Source: Przewalskia tangutica
Taxonomy: Eukaryota > Streptophyta > Magnoliopsida > Solanales > Solanaceae
Length of the DNA: 64,000 nucleotides
Assembly (NCBI GenBank): GCA_029844215.1
Contig: JAQGDG010000256.1
Location: forward strand, 124,001 to 188,000
Direction: 5' to 3'
The notes beneath the pieces are model-generated. The model ran no database searches. It saw only the letters and a list, made by a program, of their open reading frames with translations, and was not told where the DNA came from. Every line of letters starts with the position of its first letter. Within the stretch, counting starts at the first letter, position 1. The translations under genes were made by a program, and so were the position numbers. This document shows positions 44,549-58,203 of this stretch, piece by piece.

Positions 44549-47500
44549 TGTCACGACCGACCCCGGGCCCGCGACTGGTGCCCTACCTGGGCACCCTTAC
44601 AGGTAAACATCAGAGATAATCAACGGAACATACATAAACTTAACAAGAAATAAATAACAGGTTAGCCGATAAGGCTACCTTCCCGGATACATATAACTAT
44701 GTAAAACCAAAAGCAGTTACTTTTTTTTTTTTAAAAAGCGACCCACAAGATATGACTACAGACCTCTAAGAATTTTAATATAACAACTGTGATGGGACAG
44801 GGCCCCGCCATACCCCTGAATGTACATAAATCTATAACCTCAGGGAACTGTACCAAAATACAAAGCCTCCGAAATAATGGAGCTTCCCAACCAGCTGAAC
44901 AGTGATCCTAAGAATGAGGATCAACAAGCTATGTACCTCAACCTGCGGCATGAACGCAGCCCCCCGAAGGAGGTCAGTACGAAATATGTACCAAGTATGT
45001 AAAACTGAAAGTACTGTAATGAAATCATAATAGTCTAAAATAAAGCTGAAGACATGTATGATAACCAAAATAACAGTACACTGTGCTTTGCCGAAGAGAA
45101 AGTAATGAAAGTCAGTTTTACCTTTTAAAGACTATTTCAACACATGAACAATAGTCACACCAGGGCTATGGACACAAGCCCTAAAAAATCATCGCACAGT
45201 CTAGTAAGGGTATCAAGCCCACAAATATCAAAGCGTGCCTGTGGAATCCCCCATCACTGTCGACAGCCGTAAGTGTAAAATATAACCATGTGACGCGCCC
45301 GTGACATCCTACCTCACTGTCGGCGTACACATATGCAATACATATATATATCTCCTGCCCGTGGAATCCCCATCATGACACCGTAAGTGTAAAATATAAC
45401 CATGTGACGCGCCCGTGGCATCCTACCTCACTGTCGGCGTACACATATGCAATATATATATATATCTCATGCCCGTGGAATCCCTCATCTCGGGTACATG
45501 ACTTCATGGAGAGCTAATCCATGGGGTAATAATCGTATATAACATCCCCGTGGAATCCCTCATCTCGGGTACATGTCTTCATGGGGAGCTAGTCCATGGA
45601 GTAATAGTACATAACATGGTCGCATGCCCCGAAATCCCTCATCATATAAACATGACCATGGGGTAATAATAGCATCCGGGAATTTAACCCGCATCCTAGT
45701 CGCATGTCCCGGAATCCCTCATCGTATAAGCATGTCCAAGGATCAATCATAATGGAAGCATACCCGTGGAATCCTCCGTCACTGCCGGTACGTCCAAGTA
45801 AATTTACAACAAGACGGCCGGCCCTCCAACTGAGAGTCACGACAGCGTAAAAATATAATACTTGCACTCAAAGGCCATCACAAGCAAGCATAAGCAAATT
45901 CATAAAATCTTTAGACTTTCATTTTATCAACTCAAGGCACTTCCACATCACATAAAAATTCGGGAATTTAACCCAAAGTACTACGTACTTCCATTTTTTT
46001 CAAAAGACTCATTTTATATAAAACCCAAGACACTAACACCCGTAGTATCAAGGCATGTCTATTTTTCAAATTAAGTTACTAAAACTTTAGAAATTCATTT
46101 CAAGACTTTGAAACCAAGTAACTTCCAATTTCACAACCTAGGCAACTCATGCCTATCAATCAAAAATAGAAAACTCTCTTAACCTTCCATAAAGCCGTTA
46201 TAACTAACTTCCCATAAAGTCGTTATAACTCTTTATGTTTAGACAATTTCATTCTTTTTATAACCAAGAGACTTATACTTTCAAATCAAGTTGCATAACT
46301 TTCAAAATACTTCAAGTCTCTTATCTTTAGAAATCAAGTTCCTTAACTTTAGAAATCAAGTCCATTATATTTTAGAATATCAAGAAATCAATACTTTCCA
46401 AATCAAGTATTCTATACTTTTAAATCAAGTCATTCCTTTCTTTAAGAATCAAGTCCCATAACTTGAAAAATAAAGTCTCTTAACCTTTTAAGAATTCAAT
46501 GTTTATAGTCTTAAAACTTCATAACGTAAACTCTTTAAATTAAGTAACATATACTTTTATGCGTTGTGAATAGGTTATACTCGTTTATAACGATCTTATT
46601 AAAGCAGCCATGATCTAGAAAATGTAATAAAATTTTGTCTTATCTTAGTTTCTATGCAGATGGAGAATTCTACTCATTTTAATACAATTGATTGTCGATA
46701 CATTTTCTTTTATTAACGCTGCAATGGCTTGTTCGATACTTATTCTCATTCGTGTAGTAAATTAACAAAGTCAACTTGACTCCAAATACTTCCTAACGAC
46801 TCTTACCAACATCCCCCATAAGACTTAGTAAGAACTTAGGATAACTTAGACATAACTTTTACATAGAGTAAATCAACATACATACCTCTTAACTTCTAAG
46901 AGTAGAAGGAATCATGAAATAACACCACATGTATATTCCATACATAGAATCATGCCAAAAGAAGGAAGAAGTTCACATACCTCGCGACGATTATCGACAA
47001 TTAGCAAAATGCTCCAAAGTACTTCAACCTTGATAGCTATTCCATCCTTTAAGTAGAATACACTATACGTAGTACTTCAACATATAATAACCATAACATG
47101 TCTATCAACTCCTAGCTTTCATCGTAGAATATTTCTAAGTATAAGGACTCTTATTCTACGGAAAATCGGGCAGCACTTCCTTTTTTTCTACGTACTTTTC
47201 CACCTTTTTCAAGGCCCGAAAATCAATAACCAAATGCCACATTTAAGGCCCAACAATTCAGCAATACAAAGGGGATTACACGCCTAATAGGACGTGTAAA
47301 ATTCTGCCCCACAATCAATATAAAAGCATCGATATTTCCAAGCCATATTCGGCTACCATTGTCACAACAATTATCATTTTCCTTTTAATTCCTTTTTCAA
47401 TCCAAGTTGTTATTCCAACATGTTATATACATAATAACAATTACAACAACTATAATTCATTTCTTCCTTAACATGCGACGATTGTAACTATCGACCAAAT

Positions 47501-48428
47501 TGATTACAACATAAATGGCTAACTTGTCCATTTTCGGTTTTAACATGTCGACATGATCCAAATCTTTTCAAACTTCATTCTATATACCACATGCTCATTT
47601 CTTAAGTACTATAACATGTAATCTTCAATTACATTAAGAAGATGAAGATTTTACCTCAATAAGCCCTAATAATGTTCAAGCGTAAAAGTCGATCCCTAAC
47701 AACTTTTAGCTCCTCTTGTTATGTTCCAATCCGCTCCAAGCACTCCTTAGAAGCTCATGAAGAACTCCTCTTCAAGTTCCATTTTCAAAGTTGAAGAACA
47801 CCTTAGGTTTTCGCCTTGCGACTAACGTGAAAACGTTGTTTTTCCGGGATCTTTCTATTGAGATATCCTTACAATAACCCTAGGAACCTTGGGTTAAAGT
47901 ATTGTGAATTATGAACAACAATTGAAAAAATTTCTTGTTCCTTTTAGCTCAAACCCGAGAGCTCACATAAGAACAACAAGTTCTTGGCTAATTTTTTTCC
48001 AAGTGTAGAATGTCTTGCTACTAGTGTGATGATATACTACTTTCAATGGTCAAGATTAGAACGCTTGTGTGGCCTAGATTAATTAGGGTTAAAAGATCTA
48101 ATGTCAAGTTGGCTAGTTGACTTAGTCAACAATGTCAAGCCTTGGCTTGTTCAAGACTTGACCAATTTCCATGACCATTTCGTCCAAGCCTATGTAGGGG
48201 GGGGGGGGTGACACGTGTCACTCTCCCATTCGTCCATACACTTCGTTTCCCGACATTTCCATAATTCCGATAAATTTTTCGAGTCTCAATTTACAAACAT
48301 TATTCTTTCCCGAGGTTCGAAATCATTTTTCGTAGGAAAAAGCAATCCTTCTTTCGTATCAAACTTAAAGTCGTATCTTCTCACGTACATTCCCTTAAAC
48401 ACATGTCCTGGAACTACGGGGTGTAACA
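44549..48428 (-). repeat. 5' LTR of element C, 3,880 bp
   Basis: Uninterrupted LTR. A tandem zone of GCCCGTGGAATCCC/CATCTCGGGTACATG units lies at about 45235-45780. The conserved block is at about 46585-46745. A G run of 12 is at about 48198. Confidence 0.9.
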
Positions 48429-48726
48429 GAGGTCCTTTGACTTGAGGTCAATACACACCTGGTTTGTAGAGTAATGTACTTTGATCCTGTCCTAAGCTTA
48501 AATTCCTTATAAGATAAGACATGACTTGTTGTCACGACCCGAACCCCGGGCCCGTGACTGGTGCCCTACCTGGGGCACCCTTCTATTCATACATCATAAG
48601 TAAAACGCGGAAGATAAATATCACTCATTTTTTTAAACAAAGGCAAAGCCGATAAGACTGCCACCATACATACATACATAAAGGGACTTACATCTTTTCA
48701 AAGTACCACCCACATACATGACTCTT

Positions 48727-51700
48727 TGTTATACCCGTATTTCGGGTATGTGCGTGGGGCGTGCGTGAAAATTTGAAACTTTTGATTTGGCTTGGCGAAT
48801 TAAACTTTGTTCCTGACACCGGTTTGAGTCGTTTTTCGAAGCGTTTTCCACGACTTTCGTAGGAAAATTCCGGCTATGACATTTCTAATTTTTGCGGATT
48901 TTTAGAGGCGAAACATTTTGGACCAACAAGATGGCGACACTTGTCACCCTCTCATTGGAACACCTTGGACGACATTATGGACGATTTGGGCTTAAGGGAG
49001 TAGGTAGGATATTTTGTGTTGGTTGGTGTGGTAGATGGATAAGGTGTACTTGGGTGAATCTTGGCCTTACACTTGTGTAGCACTTGGCTCAATCTGGGCC
49101 ATTGGTTGGCCTTCACTTGGCCTATAAATACCCATCCCTTTGAAGACTTATTCATCCGTTCCTAAATGTTCCTAAGTGTTAAATCTTCTCCTCCCCTTTG
49201 TGTTGAGTTCGGCCAAGAGGCCTCCCTCTCCTGAGGCCTTGGCCAGAGGTATACCCCCTCAGTAGTGTGGCCGTGGGGTACCCACAGCCTAGTTGCTTTC
49301 GTATAATACCCTCTCTTGGTAGAAATACTCTCAAAGTATTGTTATAATGCCCAATTACCTTAGCCTTATACCTTGTAGTATTCTAAGGTTATACCTATCT
49401 GAAAAGCCCGGATATACTATTATACTTCCCGTCGAGTCACCAAATCGAAACCACAAGGAAAATCTCCATGGTTTGTTGGAGTAGTATGTAGAAGTTGGTT
49501 AGAACTTCTAAGGGTAGTTTGGAGCGGGTTGGAGCGCACGGAGTTGGAGCTAAACGATTGCCCAGGATCGACTTTTTACTTGGATAATTATGGGCTTATC
49601 GAGGTAAATATCTTGTCCCCCTATTGTAATTGGAAATTACATGTTGTTAGATTATATAGTTGAAGTATGCTATATATAGTACTGAACATAGTTATCGGCA
49701 ATGTCTTGCGACTTAAGCCTGAATAAAACTTACGGCAATGTCTTGCGACTTAAGCCTGAATTTAAAGAAGAATACTGAACTGTAATTACATAGGGCTGTA
49801 TTACAGTAGACTTGTGTAGTAGTACCGGGGAGTAGAATTGTACCCGTTAGGGTTAGATGTATAACCCCCTCACGGTTGGCTTGGTAGCGGCCTCGATAGA
49901 GGAGGAGATTTCTGTTGTTGCGGGAAGTCTTTGCGAATTTTTACGTAGAATATTCTACGATTAGACCTAAATGTTAATAAGCGCCTTGTGGCCTTATAGG
50001 TTGAAGTACTACGTGTGGCGCGATCTACTTGGCTTAGGAGTAGCCGGCGTTTGGAAGTACTTGGGCGTTTTGCTATTAGTCGATACTCATCGCGAGGTAT
50101 GTGAACCTCTTCCTATCTCTTCTAGCATGATATGTGAACTATGTAGTACGGTGAGCGTACATGTGCTAAATGTATTTGATTGGTTTAAAACATAAAGTGT
50201 TATAACGGCTTTATGGGAAGTCGGTTATAAACAGCTTTATGTTGGTAAGAAAATACTTGTGGTTTTTAAAAGGTAACTGATTTGAACTATAACTGGCTTG
50301 TTATGTGTTAATAGAGAACTTGAAGTAATACTTGGTTTTTGAAAACTTAAGAGTTATACTAGCTTTATGGGAAGTTAGGTATAACGGCTTAAGAATGTTT
50401 TCTTGATTTGGAAATCGAATGTGTATCGACAAACCAACTGCGGCGGTAATGAAAGGAAAATGTTTTGAATAATTAAGTATTATTAAAACCAGTAGAAACT
50501 TCCATCTGCATAGAAGCTAAGATGAGACAAAATGATATTTCCTAGATCATGGCTGCTGTAATAAGATTGTTATAAACAAGAATATCCTTCTCACATATAA
50601 GGCTTATGTTTTCTCAGATAGTTTAAAGAGAATTATATTCTTAAATGAATAAGACTATGAACTACAAAACCTTCTAAGATAAGAAAGCGTGAACATTGGA
50701 AATTAGGCAAACTTGAACATTGGAAATTAGGCAAACTTGAACATTGGAAAAGAATGTTACTACTTGATATTACAAAGAGAAGTAATTGATTTACTTTAAA
50801 AAGATAGTCACTCTATTTTTATACTACGGGTATTGTGTGACATTGTGAAAGTAACGATCTTTTAAAGAGTTAATGTATGAAGTACTTTGGGGATAAAACC
50901 CCGAACTTGTGGGCATATAATAGAAAGTACCTTGTGTGTATAACTTGATTGTGTTGGTTTGTGATAGCCTTGTAATACTTTCTTGTTGATTGATAAGTAA
51001 ACATGCTAGGATGCTACGTGTGTTAGTATCTTGTGATGTTTGTGTAAAGGGGTTTTCCTTTGTTGTGCTTATGTTGTTTAACGATAAGGTTATGTTAGTA
51101 TTTTACATCACTCATCTCTTGAGATGATTAGGGGATTGGCGCCTCCGATGCGGGGTAGACTCGAGCGGTCGATGGACCTATGATTCGAGAATACCTCATG
51201 CAGTCCTGGGGCTATGCGAGCTACGAGAGTTCGAGTTAGTGTCGTCCTTTATGGGCATGCGGTCCATGTGGCCATGCGGACTGCGAAGTCCAGGACGATG
51301 CCGGGGAGTAGCTACCCTCGATGCGGGGAATACCTCATGCGGGCCGATGAGATTGGCCTATGCGGAGCTGCGGGAAGTTCGGACTAGACGCGCATTAGAT
51401 CTGCGGGCAAGTGGCGGCTTTGATCATGTAATGATGCAGAGCAGATCTTATAATCTGATTCATGACCTTGTTGGTGCGTAGGTGTTAGTAGTCGGCTATG
51501 CCTTCGTACTTACCGTATGGTGTTATTATGGCACGAGTGGGACTGGTGTTCATGTGTGTTCCTTGGTGCTTTTATATCATAAAGCTATGGCGGTGAGGAA
51601 GGTATTCCACGGGCATGATTGATGTTGTGGGCGTGAGACCCATTGTTATGTTTGAGTGATGACTTTGAGGCGTGAGTCACGACTTGATATATTTGCTTGT

Positions 51701-52209
51701 TTATTGTGAGCGTAGTTTTGTTATCATACATGTCTCTGCTTTATATAGACTACTATGATTCCATTTACTGATATTTTGATTCACATACTCACTTTTTGTT
51801 AGACCTCCTTGGGGCTGCGTTCATGCCGCAGTTGAGGTACACCGATCGTTGATCCTAGCTCTCGAGTCCGCTTTGAGCGTTGAAGCTCCGTTTCTCGGAG
51901 GCTTATCGGTGGTATAGTCCCTGTCGTAGTAAGTGTTTACATTCGGGGTTTGGCGGAATACCGTCCGCCATGGTTGTCATATCATTCGTAGAGTGCATGT
52001 AAATGCTGTGCGGGCGGGGTTTGTAAAAAGGATTAAAGCGTTACATGTTGAAAAAGTTGTCATTTATATATATCTTTGAAAGACAAGTTTTCTCGAGTTA
52101 TTGTTTCATATTTCATAATATGTCTTGTATCATTTATGTTCGATTACTCGATGTTTTATCACTAGGTGCCGGGTAAGGCACGATCACGGGCGAGAATCGG
52201 GTCGTGACA
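48727..52209 (+). repeat. 5' LTR of element F, 3,483 bp
   Basis: A 26-bp unit (ACATTGGAAATTAGGCAAAC) is repeated about three times at 50690-50755. The conserved block lies at about 50430-50590, and the CG-rich zone at 51130-51430. Confidence 0.88.
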
Positions 52210-52213
52210 AAAG

Positions 52214-52225
52214 TGGTATCGAGCG
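52214..52225 (+). promoter_or_regulatory. Primer-binding-site remnant of element F
   Basis: Reads TGGTATCGAGCG where C and D have TGGTATCAGAGC; one A is missing from the CAG. Position, four bases after the LTR, is otherwise the same. Confidence 0.75.
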
Positions 52226-52326
52226 ATTAATCCTCGGAAAGTGTCTACGACCGTATCGATGAAGTCTTGATTATCGGTGTGTTGTGCACCACGCAATAAT
52301 CGAGGAGGCTATAGGATATTTTAGGA

Positions 52327-52980
52327 TTGGTTTCTATTCTTCTCACTCGAGATCGTGCCTTAGAGGCTGTTGTAAGTTGGACCTCTAACGTATTTCTTTC
52401 CCTTACCGTTATGCCTCGCGTAGGGCAACCCGGGCCGGGAGGCAAAGCGGCCGAGGCTGCGAGTAAATCTGAAGGTTACGTGAGCACAGCCCAATCATCA
52501 CCGGGTGGTGCTTCATTCGGGAGTTTTTGCGGCGTCACTAGCCCAGAGTTTAGTCTGGCGGCGATTCCCTCTGCAGCCATGACATTTGAACCTTGATTCC
52601 ACGGCCAGGAGCAGAGAATTTAGATTGCGAGGCGACCACATTACTAGCTATAGATTTGGCTACGAGAGTATACCGATGTCTGCGAGTCTTGAGGACTATC
52701 TAAAGAGGTTGTGCAAGTAATTCTTGATTGGGCTTGAGCATGGCACGTATGCGGGCTTATCGCGCAGGCCGAAGCGTAGATCGACGGGTTAACGAAGGGC
52801 GAGCGGAGAGGGCGAGCGGCAAGGTCCTTTGGTAACTTTCGAGGCAAGTCGCCTCGCGGCCATTTGATATGCACCTCCGCCGGTCTGAGTGGTCTTCACG
52901 GATATCGGGGCGTTCGGAGTATGCAGGAGTTGAGTCGAACTCGGGGCTTGGTTCACGGTGTGTGAGCGTCATCCGGAATG
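52327..52980 (+). pseudogene. Element F: gag remnant
   Basis: The frame containing MPRVGQPGPGGKAAEAASKS (ATG at 52411) matches the start of gag in element D in order and composition. Downstream (52600-52980) the sequence is collinear with a gag body in shifted frames, with an ASLEDYLKRLC-like piece near 52680-52720. No zinc knuckle was found. Not translatable as one protein. Confidence 0.45.
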
Positions 52981-53680
52981 TCGTCTTTTAGTTAGTACTT
53001 GTTGTACTGCGGCCGTCGAGGGCCATGTGTCGAAGAGTGTCCTTGTAGGAGGACTTAGCCTTGAGTTGGTGGGTAGTTCGTCATCTTCCTTGCTATGCGC
53101 CTACGGGCGAGTTTGATTTGAGCGACTAAGGGAGTGAAGCGATGAATATAGATATATCTTTAACCTCTAGAGATCGGTATGTGTGATAAGGTGAGTATAC
53201 CTTAAGTGCTATGTTACGATAACGATGTGTTAGTCATGATTAGATCATGGTTGTTTAACCGAGTAAGATTTTGGGGATAGAGAAGGTGTGAGCCTTAGAG
53301 CTTTTTACGTAGAGACCTTAGAGGTGAGGCCGTCTCGAGAAAGGTGTAGTGTTATGTTTGACCCTTATCGGAAGTGCATAGTGCACGTGAGTTATGTTTG
53401 GGATAGGTCCTAGTAGTGTGGAATGAAAGGGGTAGTTGAGCTAAGAAGACCGCTAGGTTTTCAAAGCGTGATTTGTGAGATTGTTTCAATCGGGAGCTAG
53501 TATTGTGCGCGTTGCGGGTCGGGTTGAGGCCACGTTGGGTCAACCCGCGGTAGGTTTGGTGGTGGGGTCGTTGTGGTGGTCCGCCTTGTGTTAGGGTTGT
53601 GAGGTGTTAGGCCCAAGTTTAGTTAACCAGTCTGAGTTCGTGGATCGTTCGACCGGATGGTCGGTCGATGGGGCAGCCCA
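52980..53680 (+). other. Element F interior: no clear domain
   Basis: No motif of protease, RT or RNase H is seen in any frame. This part corresponds in position to 39000-38700 of element D, which is likewise without pol motifs. Confidence 0.45.
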
Positions 53681-54442
53681 TCGTGTTCTTGATCGGGACC
53701 GTTTACTCGGGTGTTGAGTTATCGAAAGGTTGTAAGGCTGCAGGGGTGCCTACCTTCACCTTATGATGACAGTGGAGCCAGGTAGAAATTTGTTGTTGTT
53801 CTGGAAGTTTTGCCAAGCATGTGTTAAGAACTCAGTGAGTCTCAGAATCGCATTCGCCCTCGGGCCAGTGTTTGGATTTCAGGGATAGTTGTGGGGATTG
53901 TTGTCTCCTGTGGAGGTAGTGTTTAAGCTACCATTTCAGTGTTCGGATGTCGCCTTTTGAAGTCTTGTAGGGGCGGAAGTGTAAGTTCTTGGCCGATTGG
54001 TTCGATGTTGGCAAGGTTGAATAGTTAGTTGAGCTTGTTCCGGTATTGTGGTTAGGGTGTGACGAGTTTTGGTATAACAAAGGAACTTAGCCCGTGTTAC
54101 TTTGGGCCCTTTTGAGTTCATGTGAAGGATAGGCGGGTTGCCTATATGTTAGCTTTTGCCGTCCGACTTAGGAAGCGATGCGTCCGATCTTTTCGTATTA
54201 TTATGTTCGAAAGTATCGGAGATCCATCAGTGTTCCCGATTAATGATGACCACGTTAGGGATAGTAACCCGAGTTTTGAAGCGGCCGTGTCGAATGTGGT
54301 AAGAGTTCGAGTGTACGACATCCTCGTGGATCGCATGCAGCCGGTACTATTTGTTAGTCGTCGGAGCAAGGCTCGCGACAAAGTGACAAAAGTGGTACCA
54401 TTTGTTGGAGTCGCTGAGAAGGTTAATGCCTCAGCAAAGTGA
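53680..54442 (+). pseudogene. Element F: integrase C-terminal half and chromodomain-like tail
   Basis: Plus-strand pieces parallel those of element D: a VVRL(H)GVPTF-like segment near 53730, DWFDVGKVE at about 53994-54020, and the frame 54122-54442, which has GDPSVFPINDDHVRDS (from about 54220), the segment preceding the chromodomain in Tekay/Del integrases. The final part (RSKARDKVTKVV) is diverged. Stops and frameshifts separate the pieces. Confidence 0.72.
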
Positions 54443-54737
54443 CAAAGTGGTATCTACGACGAGTAAAGAGAGAAGCGAGCATGTATGGCGAGCATAGGTG
54501 TGATCATTTCTTTTGTAAAGAGAAGGTGCGAAGGAAGTATATTTTAGACCGGTGAGAAGTGTTTTGTGGTGATGATTAGAGGTGTTTTCGTGGACTTTGA
54601 TGTAAGCATTTTGCGCGGATGGTTACGTGGCGGTATGGCGGGATTGTTCTCGTAAGTATAGTAGAAGACTATCTTTGGCGCGTGTTTGTTTTGAGACTTA
54701 GAAGGAACATTCGGGGCGAGTGTTTCTAAGGAGAGAA
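54442..54737 (+). other. Element F: 3' untranslated part and polypurine tract
   Basis: No ORF. Ends with CATTCGGGGCGAGTGTTTCT and the purine run AAGGAGAGAA just before the 3' LTR, as in C and D. Confidence 0.6.
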
Positions 54738-57700
54738 TGTTATACCCGTATTTCCAGTATATGCGTGGGGCGTGCGTGAAAATTTGAAACTTTTGATTTG
54801 GCTTGGCGAATTAAACTTTGTTCACAACACCGGTTTGAGTCGTTTTTTCGGCGAAGCGTTTTCCACGGCTTTCGTAGGAAAATTCCGGCTATGACATTTC
54901 TAATTTTTGCGGATTTTTAGAGACGAAACATTTTGGACCAACAAGAGGCGACACTTGTCACCTCTCATTGGAACACCTGGACGGCATTATGGACGATTTG
55001 GGCTTAAGGGAGTAGGTAGGATATTTTGTGTTGGTTGGTGTGGTAGATGGATAAGGTGTACTTGGGTGAATCTTGGCCTTACACTTGTGTAGCACTTGCT
55101 CGATCTTGGTTGGTTGGCCTTCACTTGGCCTATAAATACCCATCCCTGAAGACTTATTCATCCATTCCTAAATGTTCCTAAGTGTTAAATCTTCTCCCTC
55201 CCTTTGTGTTGAGTTCGCCAAGAGGCCTCCTCTCCAGAGGCCTTGGCCGAGGGTATACCACTCTAGTAGTGTGGCAGTGGGGTACCCACTAGCCTAGTTG
55301 CTTTCGTATAATACCCCTCTCTTGGTAGAAATACTCTCAAAAGTATTGTTATAATGCCCAAATTACCTTAGCCTTATACCTTGTAGTATTCTAAGGTTAT
55401 ACCTATCTGAAAAGCCCGGATATACTATTATACTTCCCGTCGGTCACCAAATCGAAACCCTAAGGAAAATCTCCATGGTTTGTTGGAGTAGTATGTAGAA
55501 GTTGGTTAGAACTTCTAAGGGTAGTTTGGAGGCGGGTTGGAGCGCTGGAGTTGGAGCTAAACGATTGCCAGGATCGACTTTATACTTGGATAATTATGGG
55601 CTTATCGAGGTAAATATCTTGTCAACCTATTGTAATTGGAAATTACATGTTGTTAGATTATATAGTTGAAGAATGCTATAGATAGTACTCAACATAGTTA
55701 TCTGCAATGTCTAGCTACTTAAGCTGAATAAAACTTACGGCAATGTCTTTGCGACTTAAGCTGAATTTAAAGAAGAATCTTAGTAATTACATAGGGTTGT
55801 ATTACGGTAGACTTGTGTAGTAGTAGTGGAGTAGAATTGTGCAGTTAGGGTTAGATGTATAACCCCCGGTTGGCTTGGTGGCCAGGCCTCGATAGAGGAG
55901 ATTTACTGTTGCGGGAGGAGGTCTGCCGAATTTTATGTAGAATATTCTACGATTAGACCTAAATGTTAATAAGCGCCTTGTGGCCTTATAGGTTGAAGTA
56001 CTACGTGTGGCGCGATCTACTTGGCTTAAGGAGTAGCCGACGTTTGGAAGTACTTGGAGCGTTTTGCTATTAGTCGATACTCATCGCGAGGTATGTGAAC
56101 CTCTTCCTATCTCTTCTAGCATGATATGTGTGAACTATGTATGCGGTGAGCGTCATGTGCTAAATGTATTTGATTGGTTTAAAACATAAAGTGTTATAAC
56201 GGCTTTATGGGAAGTCGATTATAATGACTTTATGTTGGTAAGAAAATACTTGTGGTTTTAAAAGGTAATCGATTTGAACTATAAGCGGCTTGTTATGTGT
56301 TAATAGAGAACTTGAAGTAATACTTGGTTTTGAAAACTTAAGAGTTATACTAGCTTTATGGGAAGTTAGGTATAACGGCTTAAGAATGTTTCTTGATTTG
56401 GAAATCGAATGTGTATCGACAAACCAACTGCGGCGTTAATAAAAGGAAAATGTTTTGAATAATTAAGTATTATTAAAACCGGTAGAAACTTCCATCTGCA
56501 TAGAAGCTAAGATGAGACAAAATGATATTTCCTAGATCATGGTCATTGTAATAAGATTGTTATAAACAAGAATATCCTTCTCACATATAAGGCTTATGTT
56601 TCTCGGATAGTTTAAAGAGAATTATATTCTTAAATGAATAAGACTATGAACTACAAAACCTTATAAGATAAGAAAAGTGAACATTGGAAATTATGAAAAC
56701 TTGAACATTGCAAATTAGTCAAACTAGAACATTGGAAAATAATGTTACTACTTGATATTACAAAGAGAAGTAATTGATTTACTTTAAAAGATAGTCACTC
56801 TATTTTTATACTACGGGTATTGTGTGACATTGTGAAAGTAACGTATCTTTTAAAGAGTTAATGTATGAAGTACTTTGGGGATAAAACCCCGAACTTGTGG
56901 GCATATAATAGAAAGTACCTTGTGTGTATAACTTGATTGTGTTGGTTTGTGATAGCCTTGTAATACTTTCTTGTTGATTGATAAGTAAACATGCTAGGAT
57001 GCTACGTGTGTTAGTATCTTGTGATGTTTGTGTAAAGGGGTTTTCCTTTGTTGTGCTTATGTTGTTTAACGATAATTTGTTATGTTAGTATTTTACATCA
57101 CTCATCTCTTGAGATGATTCCGGGTTAAGCGCCTCCGATGCGGGGTAGACTTCAGCGGTCGATGGACCTATGATTGAGAATACCTCATGCAGTCCCGGGG
57201 CTATCTGCGGAGCTACGAGTTCGTGTTAGTGTCGTCCTTTATGGGCATGCGGTCCATGTGGCCATGCGGTGCGAAGTCGGGGCGATCGGGGAGTAGCTAC
57301 CCTCGATGCGGGAATACCTCATGCGGGCGATGAGATTGGCCTATGCGAGTGCGGGAAGTTCCAGGACTAGACGCGCATTAGATACTGCGGGCAAGTGGCG
57401 CCTTTGATCATGTAATGATGCAGGCGGATCTTATAATCTGATTCATGACCTTGTTGGTGCATAGGTGTTAGTAGTCGGCTATGCCGCCGTACTTACCGTA
57501 TGGTGTTATTATGGCAGTGGGACACCGTGTTCATGTGTGTTCCTTGGTGCTTTTATATCATAAAGCTGCCGCGGTGAGGAAGGTATTCCACGGGCATGAT
57601 TGATGTTGTGGCGTGAGACCCATTGTTATGTTTGAGTGATGACTTTGAGGCGTGAGTCCACGACTTGATATATGCTTGTTTATTGTGATCGTAGTTTTGT

Positions 57701-58203
57701 TATCATACATGTCTCTGCTTTATATAGACTACTATGATTCCATTTACGATATTTTCAGTTTCACATACTGCACTGTTATCTTGACCTCCTTCGGCTGCGT
57801 TAAATGCAGATTGAGGTACACGATCGTTGATCCTAGCTCTCGAGTCCACGATTTTGGCGTTGGGAAGCTCCGTTTCTCCGAGGCTTATCGGTGGTATAGT
57901 CCTGTCGTAGTAAGTGTTTACATTCGGGGGTTTGGCGGGGCCCTGTCCGCCATGGTTTGTCATATCATTCGTAGAGTGCAGCGTAATCTTATTGCGGGCA
58001 GGGTTTGTAAAAAGGATTAAACTGTTCATGTTGAAAAAGTTGTCATTTATATATATGCCGAAAGGCAAGTTTTTCTCAGATTATTGTTTCATATTTCATA
58101 ATATGTCTTGTATCGTTTTATGTTCCGCTGATTACTCTGATGTTTTATCACTAGGGTGCCCGGGGTAAGGCACCAGTCACGGGCCCGGAATCGGGTCGTG
58201 ACA
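54738..58203 (+). repeat. 3' LTR of element F, 3,466 bp
   Basis: Collinear with the 5' LTR. The pair differ mainly by 1-4-bp indels at CAG/CTG, CCAGG and CCGG-like sites, densest in 51130-51430 versus 57115-57425. It ends GGGTCGTGACA. Confidence 0.88.

Larger units (their letters stand above)
31028..48428 (-). mobile_element. Chromovirus-derived LTR retrotransposon 'C', TSD GAGGT
   Basis: The ends TGTCACGACCCG and CGGGGTGTAACA are flanked by GAGGT on both sides (31023-31027 and 48429-48433). Minus orientation is shown by a primer-binding site next to the right-hand LTR and a polypurine tract next to the left-hand LTR. 3' LTR: 31028-42644, interrupted by element D. Interior: 42645-44548, only 1.9 kb. 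5' LTR: 44549-48428, 3,880 bp. The interior retains a fragment of integrase and no detectable gag, protease or RT, so the element is non-autonomous in its present form. Confidence 0.9.
48727..58203 (+). mobile_element. Chromovirus-derived LTR retrotransposon 'F' inside LTR E
   Basis: Plus orientation: starts TGTTATACCCG, ends TCGTGACA. 5' LTR 48727-52209, interior 52210-54737 (2.5 kb), 3' LTR 54738-58203. A primer-binding-like site follows the 5' LTR and a polypurine run (AAGGAGAGAA) precedes the 3' LTR. The interior has a gag start and an integrase C-terminal remnant but no recognisable protease or RT. The 5-bp flanks (CTCTT on the left, ACTAC on the right) do not match, so the target duplication is lost or the left junction was altered. 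Confidence 0.85.

Noticed and set aside
48892..49155. ORF pairs repeated at 54907-55161
   Set aside because: They are the two LTR copies of element F and read in both directions; no domain.
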